Shown here: positions 1 through 7,862 of the stretch, piece by piece
Layout of the letters: each line of letters begins with the position of its first letter
Position numbering within the stretch: position 1 is the stretch's first letter
Source: Chara braunii
Taxonomy: Eukaryota; Streptophyta; Charophyceae; Charales; Characeae
DNA: 21,459 nucleotides
Assembly (NCBI GenBank): GCA_003427395.1
Contig: BFEA01001001.1
Location: forward strand, 131,795-153,253
Reading direction: 5' to 3'
The notes under the pieces: generated by a model
What the model was told of the DNA's origin: nothing
The model's database searches: none
What the model saw: only the letters and a program-made list of their open reading frames with translations
Position numbers and translations under genes: made by a program

Positions 1-66
<66 letters not shown>
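1..66. repeat. (TC)n microsatellite
   Basis: Thirty-three uninterrupted TC dinucleotides run from the first base of the window, so the true array may be longer. It is followed by pyrimidine-rich DNA to about 170. Confidence 0.97.
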
Positions 67-69
<3 letters not shown>

Positions 70-2260
70 ACCTCCATACCTTCTCGTCCTCTACTTCCCT
101 CCCATCAACGTTCTCCCCGCCCACACCCTTAACAACTCCACCCTTCCCCTCCTTCCCTTTCTTTGCTACGTAACTAACCGCTTCCCTCACCTGTTACATT
201 GCCAGGGGGTGGACGGTGGAAAGAGGCGGCCTCACTTGGTGGAGAAAGAGGGCAAGGGAGGGGCAGTCGGTCCCTCGTGCCACCAAGAAGGAAAGAAAGT
301 AAAAGGATTGGGAGCTTGGAAAAAGAGAGGCTTTTAAAAGAAGTGAGATCAAGTGCAAGTTTTGTGCAAGGTCAGTTGACTCAACCATCTTCCCTGGTTG
401 CATGACTAAGGACAGAGCATGGTTTGATTGTGGGAGGGCAAAGAGAGAAGGAAGAACCACGGCAAAGAAATGGAACTCAGGCTTGCGGGAAGGGCGATGT
501 GTTGACCCCCAATGGGGGATGGATGTTGTGCTTGTGTGGGACTTGTGCAGGTGAGTGATTTGGGGCGGCATGTGCGGTGTCGGGACGGGAGTGCGGAAGC
601 GGAAAGCTTGGAAAAGGGGGTCGTTTTATATGATGAGAATGTGCATTGGATTGTGGTATGCTATATGGAGGCCCGGAAAGACTAAGGACCGCAGTGAGAT
701 TTTGAAGGAAGGACTTAGGCCGGTAGGAGGAATGGTAGTGGCTAGGGGAGGAGAGCGGTGTGGCCTCGCCCCGAGGATGCTGTCAGACTATAGGGACGTT
801 AGTGAAAAGGTGCGTGGCCTAAGGAGGACGCTTAGCCTACGCACGGAAAGAAGAGAAAATCTCAATGAACCCCCTGGACTGCATGTGTATTGGAAGGAGC
901 AATTGCTTGAGAACACAAAGAGGAGAATCTAGAATTTACGGTTACGACACTTGACCAGTGAGGCTACCACTCGACTAGAGGGCTGAGCTCCATCCCCAAT
1001 GTTAAGGTCTCTCGCCCTATTGGCCCATCCCCATCCATATCAAAGCACTAGGTGGGGGTGACCCCGGGATGAACGACCCGCGCCCAGGGCTTGAGCGTGG
1101 GCGGGTCGAGCCAAGTGGGACCCGCAGCGGGGTCGACAAAAGGCTCGAAAGTCTACGGGGGTTCGGCCCGACACCAGATGCCCACTCAGGTTTTCTGCCT
1201 ATCCTTCTCGCTCATATTCCTTGCGGAAGGCTGTGGTGAGGTAATATTAGACTGACCCTAATTAAGGCCTCGCCTGGACACAGGGCAGAGTGAATGGCCC
1301 CGTCCATGTAACTAACCGGTAGGCCCAATGTCTGAGTTTGGAACATGGGCCAGGATCTAGGCTTGGGCTCGTATGCAGTAGGGAATGCCTACTCGGACCC
1401 AGACCCTGGCCACCCGAAGAGACTAAGGAGAGAGGTGGGGGGGGAGAGACGTTCGGGCATTGGCTTTAGTGTTGCCATGTGCCGCAGCCAGATAGCACCC
1501 AGGGGAGAGGTGGTGATGCAAGCTGTTGGGGAGACAAGGGAAGAGGGAGCAAGACAATGGGAATGGGTGGTGCTTGTTGTTGGCAGAGGAGCATATATGC
1601 GAGCAGACTCTTCAGCAGCATGCAATGACTTGCTGTTTTCTGGTCGCCTATAGCCTCTCTCTGTCGAGGCTGTACTATAGGTAGGATAGATTTGTAATTT
1701 TGTTTGGCTGAGGGCTAACCGAGAGACCTACCTGTGAGGGAAAATCGTGAGGGACATATCTGCAAATTCGGGAAAAATGCAGGCCTGGTACTAACAGAAT
1801 TCCCTACAGCCTACCCTAACTGCGAATAGCAGGCCCGGGCTACCCCTAGGACAGACAGGCCCTAAGGGCCTATTCTAATAGACGGTCCTATAGCCTATAG
1901 CCGGGTCCGGTAGAGGCCGAGAGGCCGAGACAGAAACGGTACCGGTCGGTCAGTCAGTCCGGTCTAGGTCTCGTCTAGGCTAGGTTAGTCTATAGATAAG
2001 ATGGGGACATCGGTTGAGGGCTTTTGGCAGTTGGTACTGACTACATCGCTGCTGCGTTACGCATGAACCGGAAGTGGTGACGGCTCAGCGTGGAAGGAGA
2101 CAGGCATAGCCAGACCTTCGGAGCGCCGGCCATAGCTGGGACCTGCGCTGTACTCTGCCAGCACGCAGGGGCTGACAAAGGTCTGGGCTATCGAGGTCTG
2201 CTGGAGGTGAGAGAAGCTGGTGCCCTGCTGGACCCTCCTCCGGAGTGGGGTTCCAGGGTG
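67..2260. other. Non-coding stretch, no supported gene
   Basis: I see no recognisable protein domain, tRNA or transposon protein on either strand. The open frames present are short and their translations are compositionally biased. From about 1650 to 2000 the sequence is dense in short self-complementary words such as CTATAG, TAGGC and GGCC. One example is the 13-bp inverted repeat GGCCCTAAGGGCC at 1858-1870. A 12-mer CGGGTCCGGTAG at 1902-1913 recurs in the LTR of element 1 at 3620-3631. A decayed LTR relic is possible but not shown. Confidence 0.5.
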
Positions 2261-2500
2261 GTGGCGCTGCAGCCATAGCTGCAGCTTCGTCCTCAGAGGT
2301 CATCTTGTCAGGGTTTGGTGGCGCTGCTGCAGACTTCCACCCGGGAAGTCTCCCGACACTTCGTCATCATCAGATACTGTGGCGCTGGTCTTCTTCTTCA
2401 TCCTCTGAGTGGCGCTTGGCCTCAGAGGCCTGTTTCAGGGTGGTGCTTCCCTCACGAGGCTGTATCTGGGTGGCGTTTGACGATTCAGGGGCTTAGGGGT
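2261..2500. repeat. Degenerate ~30-bp minisatellite
   Basis: The core word GTGGCGCTG or a close variant starts at 2261, 2318, 2379, 2409, 2440 and 2470. The spacings are 57, 61, 30, 31 and 30, that is one or two units of about 30 bp. The remainder of the unit is poorly conserved, with CCTCAGAGG-like words shared by some units. The period of ten codons would fit a repeat protein, but no start or flanking coding sequence is convincing. Confidence 0.5.
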
Positions 2501-3038
2501 GTTATGAGTGGCTAACCAGGGTTGGTGTTACATACTCGTGAATGCATCAACGAGTATGGGGCAGAACCAAAGATCAACCAATATAGGAAGAGCATGTATG
2601 CAGCGGAAGTCTAATAAACGGACTGACTCACATAGACTGACTCACACAGATATCACTCCACGCACATACAATCGTGAGATGGTGGGGTCTGAGCCATACA
2701 TGGAAGATGCTCAGGCCCCGTACACACATACACAGATGAAAGGTGGGAGGAGAGACGAAGGAGGTGGGGGAGGTAGACAACACCGAAGGTCACCGAGATA
2801 GAATCCGATAGGTCACCGATATGGTAGTCCAAAATGTCATCAAACAAGATCAAAATGTCGAGGACAATAAGTCACCAATGTCGGAGATACAAAGTCCTCA
2901 TGTAAACGGTGTCCGAACTGTGATGCCGCCGAGTATCAACCCCAACAATCTCCAAGTCTCGAATCCGGTAAGTACCATAGCCTCATACCACCGAAGTCCA
3001 ACACTGATCTTTGTCGAACTAGTATCAGTCTCCAATCT
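2501..3038. other. Unassigned stretch between minisatellite and GAA repeat
   Basis: No gene or known repeat is recognised. It may include part of the 3' LTR of element 1, whose outer end I could not place. Local words such as GACTGACTCAC repeat around 2620-2650. Confidence 0.35.
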
Positions 3039-3042
3039 GAAG

Positions 3043-3073
<31 letters not shown>

Positions 3074-3176
3074 CTGAGGAAAGAAGAGGAAGAAGAAGAA
3101 AAGAGAGAGAGAGATGGCAGAGGGGAAGATGGAGGTGAGGAGGAGGGAACGGGACCGTGGAGGGAGGAGAAAAGAT
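3039..3176. repeat. (GAA)n microsatellite and purine tract
   Basis: A clean GAA run occupies 3039-3072. It is followed by almost pure purine sequence containing GAAGAA, GAGAGA and GGAGG words to about 3176. Beyond it, 3190-3300 is rich in CTG trinucleotides. Polyserine and polyglutamate reading frames here are by-products of the repeat, not genes. Confidence 0.9.
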
Positions 3177-3369
3177 CCTTGCCTCCTGGTACCTGCCCTG
3201 CTGCTGTCGAGGCGGCTATGGCCACCGTGCTGCTGCTGGTCTCCTCTCTCCTGCTGCTGCTGCGCTAGCTCGCGCTGCCGCTGCTGCTCTCCGCTCCTGC
3301 GCTCAAAATAGCGCTCCTCTGCCAACCGATACGCACCGGCATAATGCTGGTGGTTCGATGCCTCGAAGT

Positions 3370-3660
3370 GAGGCCGGACCAGTACTAAGTACTGGTTCGA
3401 AGACCGGCCTCAATGCTGCGAGGCCTCGGTTGGGTCTGAATCGACCAGATCGACGATTCAGATCCGACCGGAAAGCGGCAGCCTCAAAGGCGCCGCCAGG
3501 CCCAAAACAAAATGCCGTTTGGGCCTGGTCCGTCGGTCTGGTCCAAGTCGTGGCCTTTCGGCCTAATAATCCCCCAAGGTCGGGCCTTTAGGCCCTGATG
3601 TGTCCCTCTAGTCCTAAGTCGGGTCCGGTAGGACCCGTGTGGCGTCAAAGATGTAACACA
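3370..3660 (-). repeat. Probable 3' LTR of element 1 (inner part)
   Basis: On the minus strand the sequence directly after the polypurine tract starts TGTGTTACATC, as expected for the first bases of an LTR with a TG start. The tract and the pol stop codon lie just upstream. The outer end of the LTR cannot be fixed, because no second copy exists in the window for comparison; the left limit given is only where the dense hairpins start. This part holds at least six inverted repeats (3370-3411, 3435-3462, 3496-3528, 3552-3563, 3582-3595, 3620-3637). Confidence 0.6.
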
Positions 3661-3671
3661 CTCCCCCTCTT
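3661..3671 (-). promoter_or_regulatory. Polypurine tract, plus-strand DNA primer site of element 1
   Basis: The minus strand reads AAGAGGGGGAG immediately before the TG of the presumed 3' LTR. It lies 11 bases beyond the pol stop codon at 3685-3683. RNase H-resistant polypurine tracts at this place prime second-strand synthesis in LTR elements. Confidence 0.75.
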
Positions 3672-3682
3672 AAAAGACCGAG

Positions 3683-4605
3683 CTACCTGCGAGGGCGGAG
3701 TTGTCTGTTCGATANCGGGATGGGTCGGGTGGGACGAGCTGCTTCCTTGGCAAGGCGTCGCTTCTCATAGTCGGCGAAGATAAGGGGTCCAAAAGTCTGC
3801 AAGTCTGCACTAGAGATCCACCGAGTGTCGTCAGGCGCACATTGCTTGAATGTGACTTTGAACTGCATTGGCTTGTTGCCATACTTGCGGTGCATGATGA
3901 CTCGGTCAACTTCCTGATGTCCGTCCATAGAAGGCGGATCCTGTGATCGACGGCCGGGGAACTCGTCGGCGGAAGGTGGCGTGTAGATGGCCAGCTTCGA
4001 CGCGTGGACGACCCGGTGCACTGTAAGGTGCGGAGGAATGTTGACCACAAAGGAAGGACCTGCGGGGTCGTCTCCAACGGCAAAAGTAATTTCCCATGGT
4101 CCGAACCATTTCGGAAGGAGTTTGCGCGAAACGTCCTGCTCGAGCGCAAATTCCTCGGAGAGGACCCAAACAAGGTCTCCCTTGCGGAAAGGACATGGAA
4201 GTCGACGTCGGTTAGCTTGCTGCTGCATGCGGATTTGAGCCTTTTGTATGTTCGCGCGGGCTTTGATCAGCAAGTCCCGGTACTTCCGAACGAAAGCGGG
4301 AGAGCAAGGGACGTCTATGTCGGCGGCCCGTGGCAGAAGGAGATCAGCGAAGATCCGTGCTTTCTCTCCACCATGATGTAACTCGAATGGTGTGACGCAG
4401 ATCGCCGGGTGCACCGAAGTGTTATAGGCGAACTCGATGTCGGGAAGCCGGTCAACCCAATCTTTCTGGTCGGGACGGATGAGCGTACGCAACATCGTCT
4501 GAGCAGTCTGGTGTGCTCGCTCCGTCTACCATCCGTCTGCGGGTGCCGAGCCGAGCTCGGCTTCATTGTCGTACCGGACTCAGCCATGAGGGAAGTCCAA
4601 AAGGC
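3683..4605 (-). pseudogene. pol: Integrase core end, C-terminal domain and chromodomain (element 1 pol, continued)
   Basis: This continues the pol gene after the TAG at 4608-4606. The same frame runs through MAESGTTMKPSSARHPQTDG (near 4587-4528). Then the frame changes at 4527-4523, and the other frame resumes with the catalytic Glu codon at 4522-4520. From there an uninterrupted frame runs to the TAG at 3685-3683. It includes the GPY/F-like part of the integrase C-terminus (LLPKWFGPWEI) and an HASKL motif. It ends in a chromodomain-like segment from about EVDRVIMHR to DTRWISSADL. Chromodomains guide integration to particular chromatin in this clade. One N (3715) falls in the last codons. One missing base at 4527-4523 would restore the D-X35-E spacing, so the shift is a mutation or an assembly slip. 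Confidence 0.85.
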
Positions 4606-7158
4606 CTACATGAAGCGAGTATCTCGGTCGCTCACTATGTCTTCCGGAACACCCTGGTTGGTAATCCAACCGGTGTGTAAGAGTCGTGCGAGCTCGGGTG
4701 TTGCAACATGATACTTGCAAGGAAGGAAGCGAGCATACTTGCTCAAACGGTCAACGACCGTGAGAATACCGTCATGGTCGTGGCGATCGTGGGGGAACGG
4801 GCCTGTCACGTCCATAGCAATGGAGAGGCGCGGTCCCCAAGGAATCGGCAACGGTTTCAGTTCGCCGAAGGGGACTCGAGATCGACCCTTGTTACGGTGG
4901 CAAACTGCACATGACTCAATGTACCTCGTGACGTCATGAAGGACGTCGGGCCAGTGAAAACGCTGGCGGAGGCGTGCTANTGTGCGGTTCACGCCAAGGT
5001 GTGCCGAAAGTCGTGCGTCGTGGAATTCGCCGAGAAGACGAGTCCGTAAGATGCGATCTTGGGGCACAACTAACAAGTCCGTTCCTCTCGTGTGAAGGAG
5101 AAGGAACCCGTCGGAAATCCGATAGTGGCTAGCCGGCGGGTGATCCGATGAAAGCTCCGCGTAAAGCGTAGAGTAAGTCGGATCGGACTTGTAGCCTTTG
5201 ACGAAATGCGGCTGCAGGTCGTCATCGAGGTCGAATGTCGTGGTCACAATGGCACAAAANTCGGGCCGTCGTGAGAGGGCGGCCGCAGCTCGATTGGCGG
5301 GACCGGGAATGTGGCACGGGTCAAAGTTGAACTGGTCGATGTAATACATCCATCGACCGATCGTGCTAGTGACCGTATCCTTCGTTTTGTAAAAGGTCAA
5401 CGGATTGTTGTCCGTATTCCATTTAAAACGCCGACGGACGAGAAGAAAGTGGCGCCACCGCTTGAGAATGGTGACGAACGCGAGTAACTCTTTCTTCCTA
5501 GCGTCGTCGAGAGTATTGACGAGAGGCACCTTTTGGGAAAAATACTCGACCGGATGCCAACCGTCCTCGTGACATTGTTCCAACACCGCACCAATACCNT
5601 ATCCCGAAGCGTCCGTAGTCACTTGGGTGGGAAGGGTGGGGTCGTATATACGGAGGGCAGGTGCGGCTTGCATCGCTGCCTTCAACGTAGTGAACGCGCC
5701 ACGGGTTGCGTCGTCGAACTCGAAGGGCACCTTCGGGGACTGAAGTCTCGACAAAGGAGTGGCCACTTTCGAGTATGACTCGACGAATCGCTGATAATAT
5801 CCAGCCAAACCCATGAAAGAGCGTACATCCGTTGTGCAACGGGGTTCCGACCAATTCACGATGGNTTGGATCTTGTCCGCTAAGGGACGAATGCCTTTCG
5901 GCGTAACATAGTGGCCAAAGTACTCAAGCTCCTGCTTGGCGAACTCACACTTGTCGAGGTTCGCTTTGTACTTGGCCATTCGGAAACGTTCCAAAACAAT
6001 GCGAAGGTGTACGATATGCTCGTCCAACGTCCTACTATAAACCAAGATGTCATTGAGGTAGATGAGGACGCTGCGATCGAGCAAGTCGCGAAACTCAGTC
6101 GTCATGGCTGCTTGGAAAGTCGCGGGGGCATTGGTGAGGCCAAATGGCATGACAACCCACTCGAAATGCCCGTATCGCGTCTTGAACGCGGTTTTGTACC
6201 GATCTTGAGGCTGGATTTCGAACTGGTGGTAACCCGACTTCAAGTCCAACTTCGAGAAGTATGTGGCGCCGCCTAACCGCTCAAGGAGATCATCAATCCG
6301 AGGGAGAGGGCCGGCGTTCTTTACGGTTTGTGTGTTAAGTTTGCGATAATCGATGCATAACCGTAGATCTTTGTTCTTCTTCCGGACGAAGAGAACAGGG
6401 GCACCGTAGGGCGAACAACTAGGGCGAATCCAGCCCTTGTCGAGAAGGTCACCAAGTTGTGCGCGAAGCACCTCAAGTTGCTCTTCGCTCATGCGATAGA
6501 TACATCCACGCGGAGGGACGGCGCCAGCCTCGAGAGTGATCCCGTGACGTATGGGCCGATCCGAAACCGTTCCGGTGGGAGCCTCGAAGACGTCTCTATA
6601 CTCGTCCAAGAGGTGAGAAATGCGTGGGTCCGGCGGTGACGCGGCTGGTCCGTCCGGCGAGGGGAGAGCATGCAAGAATACAAGGCCCATCTCCTCGACG
6701 TCATTCTGAGCTATGGCGTCGCAAATTCTCGCAACGGAAACCACGTGACAAGCAATCGAAGTGTGAGGGGCCGTGACCGTACATGGGACTAACACTCCGT
6801 TCCGATAACGGATGTGAACGGTTCGGTCATGAAAGTTCACCAGATGATCGGCGCTACACAACCAAGACATGCCTAGAATCATGTCGAACTTGGTGTCGAG
6901 GATGTCAAAAGACATCGGCTCGCACGCAAGTGGCACAAAGTATACCGGAATGCCATCGACGCATCGGTCAATCGACTTTAGTGTGCGGTCGTCCGCGATT
7001 GTAACTTGCGTGGGTTGCGTCTTCCTTCGAACGCGTGGGCCAAGGCCTGCGCGGGCTGTAATGGCTTGGCTAATAAAGTTGCGAGACGCTCCGCAATCAA
7101 TCAAGGGACTACAGGTTGGGCGTCCGTTTCGGCGTACCTTTGGGTGGCGTACTCGCGG
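4606..7158 (-). pseudogene. pol: Protease, reverse transcriptase, RNase H and integrase N-terminus (element 1 pol)
   Basis: An 850-codon open stretch carrying most of pol; numbering below starts at the TTG of 7104. The protease site is DCGAS (Asp3). The RT palm follows with CIDYRKLN and the catalytic box at residues 349-352, which reads YLND instead of YLDD. The tether and RNase H come next. TTDAS (Asp498) is intact, but the Asp of the ADALSR motif near residue 608 is Ala. The integrase zinc finger is complete (His695, His702, Cys732, Cys735). The first two acidic residues of the DDE triad are Asp765 and Asp826. The frame ends at TAG 4608-4606, six codons after Asp826. It is open upstream only to 7158 and has no ATG of its own, so it must be reached by frameshifting from the frame before it. 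Four N bases fall inside. RT and RNase H are expected to be inactive. Confidence 0.92.
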
Positions 7159-7222
7159 TCAATCTTCACAAGATAGGAGCGGAGATTGACAACCGCTACC
7201 CCGTCGTCCGTCAATAGAGCTG

Positions 7223-7424
7223 GTACTGTAGTGTGCAAATAGGAGCGTAGATTTGCCATCAAGGCGTTGCAATGCGGCCTTGGCAAGGTTCCGGTCGAGG
7301 GTAGAGGCATCCAAGCGAAGTCCTCTCGTGTGAGCGGGTCAAGCTCCTCAAGTCTTGACCACGCCGTCGAGTCCTCGGAAATCAGTGGCGAACTGACCGG
7401 ATCACTTGCCGACGGTGTATAGGC
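7223..7424. repeat. 202-bp direct repeat, copy A (artefactual duplication)
   Basis: Identical over its full length to 7463-7664, with only the 38-bp adapter between them. A read-through of a circularised mate-pair fragment, assembled as if contiguous, explains both the duplication and the spacer. The true locus very probably has one copy. Confidence 0.93.
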
Positions 7425-7462
7425 CTGTCTCTTATACACATCTAGATGTGTATAAGAGACAG
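7425..7462. other. Nextera mate-pair junction adapter (contaminant)
   Basis: The first 19 bases are CTGTCTCTTATACACATCT and the next 19 are their exact reverse complement AGATGTGTATAAGAGACAG. These are the two Tn5 mosaic ends head to head, the known junction adapter of Nextera mate-pair libraries. The minus strand translates to SYTHLDVYKRQ, a peptide seen as a contaminant in predicted proteomes. It should be masked. Confidence 0.98.
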
Positions 7463-7664
7463 GTACTGTAGTGTGCAAATAGGAGCGTAGATTTGCCATC
7501 AAGGCGTTGCAATGCGGCCTTGGCAAGGTTCCGGTCGAGGGTAGAGGCATCCAAGCGAAGTCCTCTCGTGTGAGCGGGTCAAGCTCCTCAAGTCTTGACC
7601 ACGCCGTCGAGTCCTCGGAAATCAGTGGCGAACTGACCGGATCACTTGCCGACGGTGTATAGGC
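7463..7664. repeat. 202-bp direct repeat, copy B (artefactual duplication)
   Basis: Second copy of 7223-7424, without a single mismatch. The downstream sequence (TGCGCATACG onward) continues normally, while copy A is cut by the adapter at its right end. Copy B therefore joins the right flank and copy A the left flank of the true sequence. Confidence 0.93.
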
Positions 7665-7812
7665 TGCGCATACGCAATCTAAGTGCACGTGGCTCGGCTG
7701 GTCTAGTGGTGGTACCAACTGGGCGACATAATCCTCGTACGTAGCACGAGAATCAGCGACTAACGCATGCTCCCCGGTAGTGACATCGATTGCTAGCAAG
7801 GCAACCGGGTCC

Positions 7813-7862
7813 GGCGGAGTGAGGAGAGACGTCGCCCCTCTCCTTGCGTGACTCAGTTTCCC
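7813..7862 (-). promoter_or_regulatory. Candidate programmed -1 frameshift signal, gag end of element 1
   Basis: The last gag codons on the minus strand are TCG GGA AAC TGA. They contain the heptamer G GGA AAC (7862-7856) in the correct X XXY YYZ phase, right before the stop. The open frame beyond is the -1 frame. Eleven bases past the heptamer, AGGAGAG (7844-7838) can pair with CTCTCCT (7828-7822). The loop bases GGCG (7836-7833) can pair with CGCC (7816-7813). This is the layout of an H-type pseudoknot. GGGAAAC is a known slippery site in retroviruses. Function here is inferred. Confidence 0.6.

Larger units (their letters stand above)
7101..7856 (-). pseudogene. Gag-Pol linker frame of element 1, interrupted by an adapter artefact
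   Basis: This frame is -1 relative to gag. It is open from the gag stop region to a TGA at 7103-7101, where the protease frame (again -1) takes over within a 58-base overlap (7158-7101). The translation has no domain I recognise; it is probably the stretch between nucleocapsid and protease. It contains an exact repeat of about 67 residues joined by PVSYTHLDVYKRQ. That peptide is translated Tn5 mosaic-end adapter and is not biological. Removing the artefact takes out 80 codons without changing frame. No canonical slippery heptamer is visible in the second overlap, so the step into protease may be an indel rather than a programmed shift. Confidence 0.65.

Noticed and set aside
194-932. Open frames on both strands near the start of the window
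   Set aside because: Short, overlapping on opposite strands, purine-biased and without any known motif.
935-990. A tRNA gene or tRNA-derived SINE on the minus strand
   Set aside because: TAGTCGAGTGG fits the A box, but no good B box follows at the right distance, and acceptor and D stems do not pair.
3039-3072. A CRISPR-like or regular spaced array
   Set aside because: The repeats are simple microsatellites without unique spacers, and the genome is eukaryotic.
2936-3325. Serine- and glutamine-rich proteins on the minus strand
   Set aside because: They are translations of the GAA/purine and CTG simple repeats and end where the repeats end.
7425-7462. A Tn5/IS50-like mobile element with inverted mosaic ends
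   Set aside because: The ends abut with nothing between them and the flanks form a 202-bp duplication, not a 9-bp one. This is library adapter, not a transposon.
7101-7799. A protein with two 67-residue internal repeats
   Set aside because: The repeat is created by the adapter-linked duplication. Without the artefact there is one copy.
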